From: Methylomonas koyamae
GTDB taxonomy: Bacteria; Pseudomonadota; Gammaproteobacteria; Methylococcales; Methylomonadaceae
Direction: 5' to 3'
DNA: 64,000 nucleotides
Assembly (NCBI RefSeq): GCF_006483455.1
Contig: NZ_PPPU01000052.1
Span: forward strand, 33,175 to 97,174
Part shown: positions 35,635-45,053 of the stretch, one piece after another
Numbering within the stretch: position 1 is the stretch's first letter
How the letters are laid out: the number at the start of each line of letters is the position of its first letter
Program-made: the position numbers and the translations under genes
Notes under the pieces: generated by a model
The model's input: the letters and a program-made list of their open reading frames with translations, nothing else
Database searches by the model: none
Told to the model about the DNA's origin: nothing

Positions 35635-37088
35635 GACTTCTTCCCACCTACGGCCAACCGAAAACTCTCGACCAATTGCATCGCACTCGCATTCGGCTGT
35701 TTCCCGCCGTGGCCGACTACTTCGAACACTTTTTCGGGGGTCAACACCGTCGCTACCAGCAATGGCGAATCCCGCGACGGCACCGGCCCCTTGTAGCTGT
35801 ATCGGGCCAGCGACATCGGAAAACTTTGGCCGTCATCCGCAAAGCGCCGCGTCTCCTGCACCTCGTAATCGTTCCAATTGGCCGCCACCAACGCCTGCCG
35901 CTGGTCGACGAAACCGTCCAGGGTTTGCTGCTGGCTGGGGCTGATGCGGACCACGACCCATTCGCCGGTCACTCGATTGACCAATTCGAGATCGGTGTCG
36001 GGATACAAGGTCCCTCGCTCGACCACGCGCCACTGCCGATCCGGTATCGTCAAGACATAGTCTGCGGCCGGTCCGGACACCAGCTGCTCGGCGGCCAAGG
36101 CCGGCGCCTTGAAATAAGCGAACTCGGCTTTGCTACCCAGCAGGCCCAGCGCGATAAGCGGAATACCGGCCAAAAACAAACTACGCTGCCGCCAGGTGTA
36201 TCGATCGAGCGGAGCGCGCCATTGCGCCGGCTGCGCGACGCGCAAGCGGTTCATCCAAGCATTCAAGATCAACCACGGCAATGCCGCCAGGATGCAACCG
36301 AGTAAGAATAAAAACTGCGGCATGGCGAAATTGCCGAGTGTCGCAGCAACTAACATCAATGCCAGAACGGCCGGCGAAAACTTGAAAGCCATTCCGCGCT
36401 TTTGCGCCAAGCGTTTAACTTGCGCGGCAATTTGGTAAAACACATTGAAGTTGTAAAGTGGAACCAGCATCTGCCAAGCGCAGCGGCGCGGATTGAGGCG
36501 GGTTCCGTCCAAAGCGCACATGTCGCTGGTAATGCGATACATCAAAAACGGCGCATATAGCATCGCGCTAAACACCATCAATAATAAAATGCGCCAGTTG
36601 GGTTGCGGAGGGTAGAGTAAAGGCAGAGTATTGTCTGGGGACAACGCCGGTGCCGGATTTGCTTCGGCGACGGCTTCGAATTCGGGAAAACCGTGGGCGG
36701 CCCGCCACCAACGGCGATGACGTTGATGGCCCTGCCAAAACAACGGCAAAGCCACCAGCACTGCAAGCCCAATGACTGCGCAGCTCCCGACCATGACGTT
36801 GGCGTCGGCCCTGCGGTAGCCATCGTAAGCCACCCAGCACATGAACACCGCCACAGCCAAAAACAGGTTACCGCTGAAAAACCAGAATCCTCCCCGATAA
36901 CGTTTCACGCCGGCGTATCCGCAATACCAAGCGATAAGGCCGAATCCGGCCGGAGTGATATATTGCAGAAGATCCCCGCCGCCGGGCGACAGGCTGACTC
37001 CTATTGCGGCCCAAGCCGTCAACGCCAGATAGAGTAAGCTTTGCGCATATAAACCGTATTGGTGCTTACCGCGAAATTGTTCGTCCAT
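35631..37088 (-). CDS. Polytopic membrane protein with soluble C-terminal domain, unknown function
   Basis: The 485-residue product has about eight hydrophobic segments: four before residue 130, one near 170-190, two around 240-275 and one near 305-322. A linker rich in Pro and Ala sits at 140-165. Residues 340-485 are soluble and contain conserved-looking aromatic residues (PDRQWRVVERG, NWNDYEVQETRRF, LARYSYKGP). I do not recognise a family. It is translationally coupled to the DUF3857/transglutaminase gene, which points to a shared periplasmic or envelope role. Confidence 0.6.
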   Translation of the reverse strand: MDEQFRGKHQYGLYAQSLLYLALTAWAAIGVSLSPGGGDLLQYITPAGFGLIAWYCGYAGVKRYRGGFWFFSGNLFLAVAVFMCWVAYDGYRRADANVMVGSCAVIGLAVLVALPLFWQGHQRHRRWWRAAHGFPEFEAVAEANPAPALSPDNTLPLLYPPQPNWRILLLMVFSAMLYAPFLMYRITSDMCALDGTRLNPRRCAWQMLVPLYNFNVFYQIAAQVKRLAQKRGMAFKFSPAVLALMLVAATLGNFAMPQFLFLLGCILAALPWLILNAWMNRLRVAQPAQWRAPLDRYTWRQRSLFLAGIPLIALGLLGSKAEFAYFKAPALAAEQLVSGPAADYVLTIPDRQWRVVERGTLYPDTDLELVNRVTGEWVVVRISPSQQQTLDGFVDQRQALVAANWNDYEVQETRRFADDGQSFPMSLARYSYKGPVPSRDSPLLVATVLTPEKVFEVVGHGGKQPNASAMQLVESFRLAVGGKKS

Positions 37089-37438
37089 GGCGTTTCCGAA
37101 ATCAATAGTGTGTGTTCGACTGGTGGCGGATCAAACCCAGCAAGGCAATTGGCCTGCCAAGCAACTGAGCACAAACTCTAAAACGAAACGCGCTATTTGA
37201 CAAACCGAACCGCGTGACGGGCGGGACGCCGATATCTATCGGCCTGATCAGACTCTGCCGTAGCGGTTGGCGAGTGCATCTTCGCGCCAAGCCGGCAGGT
37301 AACTGGGAAACAATGAAATTATGCGGATATCGGCAACCGGGAAGACCAACGCGCGGCCCGCCCGGTCGGCTGATTCTATCAACGACCGCCCGGTCAAGCC
37401 TTATTCAGCTTTAGTCTTAACTCGGAGCGAAATTGGAA
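37089..37438. other. Gene-free stretch upstream of the membrane-protein gene
   Basis: About 350 bases between the acyltransferase stop and the membrane-protein start. I see no RNA gene, no strong hairpin beyond a small GACCG/CGGTC near the acyltransferase end, and no credible reading frame. It presumably holds the promoter of the membrane-protein/DUF3857 operon. Confidence 0.6.
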
Positions 37439-39553
37439 TTATTTCTTTTGCGACGCCTTAGTCAGCCACTCGGAGAACTTACCGAAAATATAATGACTGC
37501 CGCGCAGGGAAAGATGGTCGTCATCGTAGAAGTAAGACACGCCGTCTTCCAAGCCCGCTCCGCACGATGATTCGTCGCACAAATATTCGTAGGCCGGGAA
37601 AATCTTGATCCGGTTTTCAGTCGCAGCATTAATCGAGCCGACCGCATGCCGGTAATTCGTATTTCTCTGGTCGAAAGATTTGCGCGGCACGTTGCAATCC
37701 GGCCGCTCTTTGTCGGTAATTTTTATCGGCCGGTCTTCAACGCAACTTCTGGCTTCGACGCCTATTTCCGGAACGTCCTCGACGAAAATCACCTGTTTGC
37801 CGAATTTCAGAATCTCGTTAATCGACGCCACATAACCGGAAATAAACCGGTTGTAATTTTCCGGCAGCAAGTCGTTCGGGTCTTTGATGATACGGTAGGT
37901 ATTTTTCTTCTCGACGTCGCCATAGCCTGAGCCATCGACATACATTGCCCCTCTGGTGGCAAACACCACTTGCTGGATCGACGGAAAATCTCTGAGAACT
38001 TTCATCACAATCGGCATCACGACTCTGCAGCGCGAGGCCTTATCCGAGAACTCTTCGTACGGATTGATAGCGACCAAATCGGCAAAGGGCAAACAACCGT
38101 TTACCGCCACCAACGCCAAATCGTTGGCCCCTTTCGATATCGAGTCGTAAACGAATTGCGCAGCGTGGCTGTCGCCGACGACCAAGGTTTTCGGGGTCGA
38201 AGTCGTAAAACGACAAATCAGATACTCGTAACTGGCGCCCAATTCCGCTTTGCAGATATCGTCGACCCAATCATCCGGCGTGTTGAACAACACCGTGCCT
38301 TTGACGTCTGCAAATAACGTGGTCTTACTGGGGGCGTCGGCTTGGCGAAACTCGAAACCGTCTTTCAAGTAAGAGAAGTAACCGATATTGCCGATGATCA
38401 ACATCATCCCTATGAGAACGACCGTTTTGGATTTATTGCCCTTGCCGAAACGAATCGGCTGCTCGACCAAGCGGTATGTCAACCATGCCAACAGCACGGA
38501 CAGCGCCACCGCGACCAAACGGATATTGACACTGGGCACTTCCGTTTCCAAAACCCGCGCAAACGACAGCAAAGGCCAATGCCACAAATAAAGCGGAAAA
38601 CTGATCACGCCGACCCAAACCGCCAGACGGTTGGACAAAACAATCCGGTTAAACCAGGCTTGCGGCCCGGCCGAGATGATCAAAACCGCACCCAGCATCG
38701 GAATCACCGCCCATTTACCGGGAAAGTAAAAATTGCGGTTGATGATGGAAAATCCGTAAATCAGCAAAAACAAACCGATAAACGAGAGAACGTTGGCCAG
38801 GGTCTTGCCGTCCGCTTCGTGCGTCTCGCGATACACCACGCTCGCCAACCAGCCATCGAGTTTGGCCCGGAAAGGGGCATAAGCGCCTTTCCGGTACAGC
38901 GCGAGCCAGGCCAACATGCTGCCGCACAACAACTCCCAAAAACGGGTTTGCGGCGAATAGAACGTGGCTACGCTGTCGAAGCGTATTCCCCGCATGTTCA
39001 GATAAAAGGACGCCAGCGCGACCAGTACAGTGACGGTCAAAATATTGAAATTCCGGCGCCACGCCAGCCAAATCAGGAAGGGCCAAACGATATAAAACTG
39101 CTCCTCTATCCCCAAGCTCCACAAATGCAGTAACGGTTTGGCTTCCGCCGAATAATCGAAATAACCGTCTTCGCCCCACAACACAAAGTTGGAGACAAAG
39201 CCGGCTCCGGCGGCGATATGCTTGCCCAACTCTTTGTATTCGTCAGCAAACAGCGCAAACCAACCGAACGCATAACTGGCGGCCAACACCAGAATCAGCG
39301 ACGGAAAGATGCGCTTGACCCGACGGGCGTAGAATTCGCCGAAACTGAAGGTACCTTTCTCCAGATTCTGAAAAATGATGCTGGAAATCAGATAGCCGGA
39401 AATGACGAAGAAAATGTCGACGCCGATAAACCCGCCTTTCAAACCGTTGGGAAAGGCGTGGAACACCACGACCGAAAGCACGGCAACGGCGCGCAAGCCG
39501 TCAATATCGGGGCGGTACTTGATGTGTAGCAGGTGGGGATTGGCAGATGTCAT
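37439..39553 (-). CDS. OafA-type acyltransferase with C-terminal SGNH domain
   Basis: The 704 residues comprise an acyltransferase-3 membrane domain at about 10-360. Its N-terminal motif is YRPDIDGLRAVAVLSVVVFH, with FFVISGYLIS and RRVKRIFP following. The periplasmic SGNH domain at about 430-700 has GDSHAAQFV and a C-terminal DDDHLSLRG. These enzymes O-acetylate surface glycans: the membrane half moves the acyl group across and the SGNH half places it. ATG 39553 gives the expected N terminus; upstream codons to 39742 are unsupported. No polysaccharide operon adjoins it. Confidence 0.9.
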   Translation of the reverse strand: MTSANPHLLHIKYRPDIDGLRAVAVLSVVVFHAFPNGLKGGFIGVDIFFVISGYLISSIIFQNLEKGTFSFGEFYARRVKRIFPSLILVLAASYAFGWFALFADEYKELGKHIAAGAGFVSNFVLWGEDGYFDYSAEAKPLLHLWSLGIEEQFYIVWPFLIWLAWRRNFNILTVTVLVALASFYLNMRGIRFDSVATFYSPQTRFWELLCGSMLAWLALYRKGAYAPFRAKLDGWLASVVYRETHEADGKTLANVLSFIGLFLLIYGFSIINRNFYFPGKWAVIPMLGAVLIISAGPQAWFNRIVLSNRLAVWVGVISFPLYLWHWPLLSFARVLETEVPSVNIRLVAVALSVLLAWLTYRLVEQPIRFGKGNKSKTVVLIGMMLIIGNIGYFSYLKDGFEFRQADAPSKTTLFADVKGTVLFNTPDDWVDDICKAELGASYEYLICRFTTSTPKTLVVGDSHAAQFVYDSISKGANDLALVAVNGCLPFADLVAINPYEEFSDKASRCRVVMPIVMKVLRDFPSIQQVVFATRGAMYVDGSGYGDVEKKNTYRIIKDPNDLLPENYNRFISGYVASINEILKFGKQVIFVEDVPEIGVEARSCVEDRPIKITDKERPDCNVPRKSFDQRNTNYRHAVGSINAATENRIKIFPAYEYLCDESSCGAGLEDGVSYFYDDDHLSLRGSHYIFGKFSEWLTKASQKK

Positions 39554-40046
39554 GAAATCTCGTCTCGCTAAGCCAGGCTCGGATTCGTCCTTAGCCTGCT
39601 GGCGAGGCGGCTGTGGGCGGCATGGTTCCTGGAAATTGTTGGTCGTTCCAACTGTAAGTTTCCGGTCAGCCCCTCTATCCGGCGGCCAAGTTTTGAAGAG
39701 TAGGCTAAACCGCGTCCTCAAACCTCTTTGCCGCCAAACCACTCCCTTGGAGAACGGTTATCGGATTGCTACAGTACCCGGTTGGGCAACGGCATCGCCA
39801 GAACGGCGAAAAGGCGGCATTCCCAATCAGGTTGCGCGATCATAGCACCGTTTTCCGGATAAACTCTGTGAAATTTGCGTGATTAATTGCGCTGAATCAC
39901 GTTCCGAAACAAGCCAAACAGATTTCGACTCGCTATTTATCAAGCAAATCAAACGGTAACGCAAGCCGGCGAAATCCGTGACCGACAAGATTTTTTTCGT
40001 TTCGGCCGGCCGATCGGAAAGCCGGATCGGCCAAATCGGAAATCGG
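39554..40046. other. Gene-free stretch between acyltransferase and isocitrate dehydrogenase
   Basis: About 490 bases with no credible gene. Two small inverted repeats are present: CGTGATT/AATCACG (39878-39884, 39895-39901) and GGCCGATC/GATCGGCC (40008-40015, 40025-40032), the latter just past the idh stop. Its flanks lack the T-run expected of a terminator on the idh strand. Confidence 0.55.
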
Positions 40047-41276
40047 TTACAACGCCAAACTGCGCTCCAGATTGGTTTGCAATGCCGCCAAAAAAGCCTC
40101 GGTGGTTAAATATTGCGAATCGTCGACCGCGTCGCCATGTATGCATACCGCCAAATCTTTGGTCATCAGCCCGGACTCGACGGTATCGACGCAGACCTTT
40201 TCCAGCGTGTGGCAAAAATCGATCAGTTGAGCGTTGCCGTCCAGTTTGCCGCGAAAGGCCAGGCCGCGGGTCCAGGCGAAGATCGACGCGATCGGATTGG
40301 TCGAAGTCTGCTTACCCTGCTGGTGCATCCGGTAATGGCGAGTAACGGTGCCGTGTGCGGCTTCGGCCTCCATGATCATACCGTCCGGCGTTACCAGCGT
40401 CGAAGTCATCAACCCCAGCGAACCGAAACCTTGGGCGACGGTATCCGATTGCACGTCGCCGTCGTAATTTTTACAGGCCCAGACGAAAGCGCCGTTCCAT
40501 TTCAGGGCCGACGCGACCATATCGTCGATCAATTTGTGCTCGTAAACAATACCTTTGGCGGCGAATTGGGCTTTGTATTCGGTTTGGTAAATGTCTTCGA
40601 AAATGTCCTTGAAGCGGCCGTCGTATTTTTTCAGGATGGTGTTTTTGGTGGACAGGTATAACGGCCAGCCCCGGTCCAGCGCGACGTTGAAACAGCTACG
40701 GGCGAAGCCGGCGATCGATTCGTCGGTGTTGTACATCGCCAGCGCCACGCCGTCGCCGGCGAAATGGTAGACCTCGTAGCTTTGTTCAGGGCCGCCGTTG
40801 TCCGGTTTAAAACTGATCGTCAATTTGCCTTTGCCCTTGGTGACAAAATCGGTGGCGCGGTATTGGTCGCCGAAGGCATGCCGGCCGATACAAATCGGCT
40901 GGGTCCAGTTCGGCACCAGCCGCGGCACGTTTTTGCAGATGATAGGTTCGCGAAACACGGTACCGTCCAGGATGTTGCGGATCGTGCCGTTCGGCGATTT
41001 GTACATTTTTTTCAAACCAAACTCTTCGACACGGGCTTCGTCCGGCGTAATCGTCGCGCATTTGATGCCGACGCCGTGTTTTTTAATAGCGTTGGCGGCA
41101 TCGATTGTCACCTGGTCGTCGGTGGCGTCACGGTGCTCGATACCCAAGTCGTAATATTCGATCGGCAAATCCAGATAAGGCAGGATCAATTTGTCCTTGA
41201 TGAAACGCCAGATAATCCTGGTCATCTCGTCGCCGTCGATTTCCACTACCGGATTATTCACCTTTATTTTCTGCAT
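40047..41276 (-). CDS. icd: NADP-dependent isocitrate dehydrogenase, eukaryote-like type II
   Basis: It oxidatively decarboxylates isocitrate to 2-oxoglutarate, making NADPH. The 409-residue protein resembles eukaryotic IDH1/IDH2 rather than E. coli Icd: [15 protein letters not shown] at the N terminus, [20 protein letters not shown], the metal-binding [20 protein letters not shown] and the [10 protein letters not shown] motif with the NADP site. ATG 41276 is preceded by AGGAG six bases away and is preferred over the ATG at 41294. It is transcribed alone and divergent from the GMC oxidoreductase operon. Confidence 0.95.
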   Translation of the reverse strand: MQKIKVNNPVVEIDGDEMTRIIWRFIKDKLILPYLDLPIEYYDLGIEHRDATDDQVTIDAANAIKKHGVGIKCATITPDEARVEEFGLKKMYKSPNGTIRNILDGTVFREPIICKNVPRLVPNWTQPICIGRHAFGDQYRATDFVTKGKGKLTISFKPDNGGPEQSYEVYHFAGDGVALAMYNTDESIAGFARSCFNVALDRGWPLYLSTKNTILKKYDGRFKDIFEDIYQTEYKAQFAAKGIVYEHKLIDDMVASALKWNGAFVWACKNYDGDVQSDTVAQGFGSLGLMTSTLVTPDGMIMEAEAAHGTVTRHYRMHQQGKQTSTNPIASIFAWTRGLAFRGKLDGNAQLIDFCHTLEKVCVDTVESGLMTKDLAVCIHGDAVDDSQYLTTEAFLAALQTNLERSLAL

Positions 41277-41448
41277 ACCCTGCTCCTGACGCATTACTAA
41301 TCGAGCTCGCAGTATAACGCCGTCTCTCCGAATCGGCGCCTGACAAGTTCACAGTTAATCGTCGAAGTCAATTGTCAATTGGTCTATACTGGCTCCGCCG
41401 CGTCGGCTGACCATTGTGCAAGGCTTTGTAATATTGGGCTTTTTGCAA

Positions 41449-41462
41449 GTTAACTAGTTAAC
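41449..41462. promoter_or_regulatory. 14-base perfect palindrome upstream of the GMC operon
   Basis: GTTAACTAGTTAAC reads the same on both strands and sits 57 bases before the GMC oxidoreductase ATG in the divergent gap with idh. It could be an operator. The MarR-like regulator encoded at the end of the operon is an obvious candidate binder, by inference only. Confidence 0.4.
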
Positions 41463-41518
41463 AAGCGGACTCGGCTAATCCCGATAATAATAAAAAAATC
41501 TTTCTCGAGGAGGTATCA

Positions 41519-43276
41519 ATGGCCGGTCCGGATTTAGATTACGAAGCCATCATCATCGGCAGCGGCTTCGGCGGCTCCATCAGTTTTTGCCGCTTGGCGC
41601 AGAAATGGGGCAGCAAGGTCTTGCTGTTGGAACGCGGACGGCGCTACCCGATGGCGTCTTTCGCCCGCTCGCCGAAACAAATTGCCGACAGCTTCTGGAG
41701 CATCGACGGCAACGCGGTGAAGCGGCCCAAGCACATTCAGGATAAGAAGTTGCGGGGGCTGTTCGACATCCGCAACTACAAAAAAATGGATGCGGTGATT
41801 TCGGCCGGCCTGGGCGGCGGCTCGCTGATTTATGCCAACGTGTTTTTGGAGCCACCGGCCCAAGTCTTCGAACAAGGCTGGCCCGCGGCGATAAACCAAG
41901 ACACGCTAAAGCCCTACTATCAGGTGGCCAAGCAAGTGCTTGGCGCGCGGCCGGTACCGTCCTGGCAATCCGATCCGCGCCGCCAAATCGTCCGCACCGA
42001 ACTGTTTCAGGAATTCGCCGCCCACGACAACCGCACCAGTAAGCTGGCCGACATTTGCGTATTTTTCGGCAACGATTACAGCTACAACGGCCGGGAGCAA
42101 CCACTGGCCATCGGCCTCCAGGAGAAAAACCGCTACGGCGCCACTCAAACCTCCTGCACCTACTGCGGCGAGTGCGATATCGGCTGCAACACCCATTCCA
42201 AGAACACACTGGACCTGAACTACCTGTACGCCGGCGAACACCACCACGGCGGCCAGATCCAGACCGACCGCCAAGCCGAGAAAATCGTCCCGCTCGGTGC
42301 CGACGGCCGCGACGACCCGCAAGCGGGCGGCGAACACGGCTATCGGGTTGAGTTCCGCGATCTGGAAGCAGACACATTGCAAAGCGTTACCGCGCGGCGC
42401 GTGGTCGTATCGGCCGGCACCTTCGGCACCAACGAGCTATTGCTGCGCTGCCGCGACGTATTCGGCACGTTGCCGAAATTAAGCGCGCAACTGGGCCGCT
42501 GGTTTTCCGGCAACGGCGATTTTCTGTCGTTCGCAATCGAAGGCAAAAAGGAAGCCGATCCGAACTATGGCCCGGTGATAACCCAATACACCGACTACCA
42601 CCTGTTCGACCGTTTCCAGCGCGACCGGGCCTTCATACTGGAAGACGCCTCTTACCCGGCCACACTGGCTTGGTATATCGAAGGCGCCTTCCCCACCAGT
42701 CTGTTGCGCAAACTGGTCCGTGCGGCGAAGGCATTCATTGCCTGGCTGAAAAAATATCTGGTCAACGGTATCTGGAACGGCTCGCTGGGCTTTTCGCTGC
42801 ACGAAATCCTGAAAGACGACTTGCCTTCGAAAAGCGGCGTGCTGCTCTGCATGGGATTGGATAACGGCGACGGCACCCTGACCCTGAACCAAGAAGGCCG
42901 CATCGACCTGGACTGGCCGCAAGACACCAGCATGGGCCTGTATCAGGCCATTCTCGACACCGGCAAACGCTTTAACGCCTTTATCAAAGGCAAGCTGTTT
43001 TTGCCATTGCCGACTTGGGAATTGCCGGTCAAACACAACGTAACGGTGCACCCGTTGGGCGGCTGTATCCTGGCCGACTCGGCGGAGAAAGGCGTGGTCT
43101 CCGCCGACCCGCTCAGCCGGGGCCAGGCCTTCGGTTACCAAGGCCTGTACATAGCCGACGGCTCCATCCTGCCAAGCGCAGTCGGCGCCAATCCGATCGC
43201 CACCATTTCCGCTACTGCCGAGTGGATTGCCGAAGGCATCACCGGCATCTCACCCGACGCCAGCCTGGGCGTGTAG
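41519..43276 (+). CDS. GMC-family FAD oxidoreductase (cholesterol-oxidase-like) with ferredoxin-like cysteines
   Basis: The 585 residues have the FAD-binding GxGxxG motif IIGSGFGGSISFCRLA at the start, a second GLGGGSLIYANV, and the C-terminal GMC signatures HPLGGCILAD (active-site His) and ADGSILPSAVGANP. Between these, residues 213-223 read CTYCGECDIGC, a CxxCxxCxxxC spacing. No signal peptide is seen, although residues 395-415 are hydrophobic or amphipathic and may touch a membrane. A near-perfect AGGAGGT precedes the ATG. It leads a three-gene operon with a hydrolase and a phosphoesterase. A sterol or other bulky alcohol is the likely substrate class, by family only. Confidence 0.87.
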   Translation: MAGPDLDYEAIIIGSGFGGSISFCRLAQKWGSKVLLLERGRRYPMASFARSPKQIADSFWSIDGNAVKRPKHIQDKKLRGLFDIRNYKKMDAVISAGLGGGSLIYANVFLEPPAQVFEQGWPAAINQDTLKPYYQVAKQVLGARPVPSWQSDPRRQIVRTELFQEFAAHDNRTSKLADICVFFGNDYSYNGREQPLAIGLQEKNRYGATQTSCTYCGECDIGCNTHSKNTLDLNYLYAGEHHHGGQIQTDRQAEKIVPLGADGRDDPQAGGEHGYRVEFRDLEADTLQSVTARRVVVSAGTFGTNELLLRCRDVFGTLPKLSAQLGRWFSGNGDFLSFAIEGKKEADPNYGPVITQYTDYHLFDRFQRDRAFILEDASYPATLAWYIEGAFPTSLLRKLVRAAKAFIAWLKKYLVNGIWNGSLGFSLHEILKDDLPSKSGVLLCMGLDNGDGTLTLNQEGRIDLDWPQDTSMGLYQAILDTGKRFNAFIKGKLFLPLPTWELPVKHNVTVHPLGGCILADSAEKGVVSADPLSRGQAFGYQGLYIADGSILPSAVGANPIATISATAEWIAEGITGISPDASLGV

Positions 43277-43299
43277 CCCCATCGCCAGAGGACACAGAC

Positions 43300-45042
43300 A
43301 TGACTGACTCCACCGCAAAAACTTCGTTCGAATTCACCGAAGAAATGAAAGGCTACCTCAGCCCCGGCCAAACTGCATTTCAAGACGGTTACGACCAAGG
43401 CAAGACCGACGGCCATTACTTCATGTTTCATCTGACCATCCAGAGCGATGATCTGGATACGTTTTTGGATAACGATCGCCACCAGGCCGCCGCCATCGGC
43501 TGGGTGGAGGGCGACCTGGTCGGCGGCCGTCGCACTGTCGACCAGGGCGTGTTCAACCTGTTCGTCGACAGTGCCGACGCCAACCGCAAACAAATGCTGT
43601 ACCGGCTGTTTTTCACCGACAGCAACGGCCAAAAGCTGACGCTGAGCGGCGCCAAACAAATCCAGGACAATGTCGGGCCGGATCTGTGGGCCGACACCAC
43701 GACCTTGTTCACCAACCTGTTCAAAGGCCACGTCGAAGCCGACCAGGAAGCCAAAGCCAAGGTCTACGCCACCGGTATCCTGCACATCGAGATCATGGAC
43801 TTCGCCAAACAATTGACCACGATCCGCGCCAGCGGCGATACCTTAGCCGACCGGCTGCACGCCGTGGAACGCTTCGGCGGCTTTTTCCTCGGCGCCTTGT
43901 GGGAAGTCTATAAACCGGCGCTGACGCCGAAAATGGGCGCCTTCGTCCGCGAAATTCCGTTGTATACGCTGGAAGGCGTCAAGGATGCCGAAGTCTCGAC
44001 CCACCCGTTCACCACCGCCGACCGACTGGGCTTGAGCCTGTTGCGCTTCAAGCGGGCGCCGAGCAAAGACGTGGTGGTTCTGGTTCCGGGCCTGACTGCC
44101 GCCAGCGACATGTTCATCATGCCGGAACATTACAACCTGACCAGCTATCTGCTGGACCAGGGCTTTACCGACGTCTGGACCCTGGACGGCCGAATCAGCA
44201 ACCGCTACTCGTACAACCTGCAACGCCACCGCTACAACGTCGACGATCTGGCCTTGTACGACATGCCGGCGGCGATCTCTACCGTGCGCCAAGCCGTCGG
44301 TCCGGATGCGCGGATCCATGTGATCAGCCATTGCTTCGGTGCGCTGGCCTTCAGCATGAGCCTGTTCGGCAAAGCCGTCACCGGCATTCGCAGCCTGATC
44401 GCCAACGGCGTATCGCTGACGCCGTGCGTGCCGCTGCCGGCCAAGATCAAACTGTACTTGGGGCCGTTGGCCGCCGATTACATTTTGGGCGTGGATTATC
44501 TGAATCCGCATTGGCGGCGCGACCCCGGCTTCGGCGCCGGCAAATTGCTGGCGATGGCGATCTCGGCCTTCCACCACGAATGCGATTCGCCGGAATGCCA
44601 CATGCTGAGTTTCATGTGGGGCTGGGGTTTTCCGGTACTTTACAAACACGAGAATCTGCACGACGTCACCCACCGCCGCTGCGGCGACCTGTTCGGCGGC
44701 AGCTCAGTCAATTACTACCGCCACGTGTTGAAGATGGTCAACGCCGGCAACACCGCCGTCAAGTACCTGCCCAACGAACCGCGCTACCGCAGCCTGCCGG
44801 ACAACTATCTGGCCGACGCCGCCGACATCCAGACCCCGTGCCTGCTGGTCGCCGGCCAGGACAACGCTCTGTTCCGCGATTCCAACATCGTCTGCCACCA
44901 GCGCCTGGAAAAAATCGTACCGGGCCGCCACGAACTGGCCGTGATTCCGGACTACGGCCATGCCGACGTCATCATGGGTAAGAACGCCGCGCAAGACGTG
45001 TTTCCGCGCTTCGTGGAATTTTTGAACAAACACCGGAATTGA
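43300..45042 (+). CDS. Alpha/beta hydrolase with novel N-terminal domain and Cys nucleophile
   Basis: The 580-residue protein has two parts. Residues 1-230 form an unassigned beta-rich domain (GHYFMFHLTI, GGRRTVDQGVFNLFVD), of a kind I associate with cholesterol-oxidase-like proteins. Residues 240-580 are an alpha/beta hydrolase: oxyanion region VVLVPGLTAAS, nucleophile elbow VISHCFGALAF with Cys345 in place of serine, acid VAGQDNALF, and histidine in PDYGHADVIMG. A Cys nucleophile recalls PHA synthases. I start at ATG 43300, 23 bases after the GMC gene. Gene-fused versions of GMC and hydrolase are known in actinobacteria, which supports joint function. Confidence 0.78.
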   Translation: MTDSTAKTSFEFTEEMKGYLSPGQTAFQDGYDQGKTDGHYFMFHLTIQSDDLDTFLDNDRHQAAAIGWVEGDLVGGRRTVDQGVFNLFVDSADANRKQMLYRLFFTDSNGQKLTLSGAKQIQDNVGPDLWADTTTLFTNLFKGHVEADQEAKAKVYATGILHIEIMDFAKQLTTIRASGDTLADRLHAVERFGGFFLGALWEVYKPALTPKMGAFVREIPLYTLEGVKDAEVSTHPFTTADRLGLSLLRFKRAPSKDVVVLVPGLTAASDMFIMPEHYNLTSYLLDQGFTDVWTLDGRISNRYSYNLQRHRYNVDDLALYDMPAAISTVRQAVGPDARIHVISHCFGALAFSMSLFGKAVTGIRSLIANGVSLTPCVPLPAKIKLYLGPLAADYILGVDYLNPHWRRDPGFGAGKLLAMAISAFHHECDSPECHMLSFMWGWGFPVLYKHENLHDVTHRRCGDLFGGSSVNYYRHVLKMVNAGNTAVKYLPNEPRYRSLPDNYLADAADIQTPCLLVAGQDNALFRDSNIVCHQRLEKIVPGRHELAVIPDYGHADVIMGKNAAQDVFPRFVEFLNKHRN

Positions 45043-45053
45043 GGCATACGACC

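Noticed and set aside
40008..40032. GGCCGATC hairpin just beyond the idh stop as a terminator
   Set aside because: On the idh strand the stem is followed by an A-run, not a T-run, so it does not fit an intrinsic terminator. It is mentioned only within the gene-free stretch.
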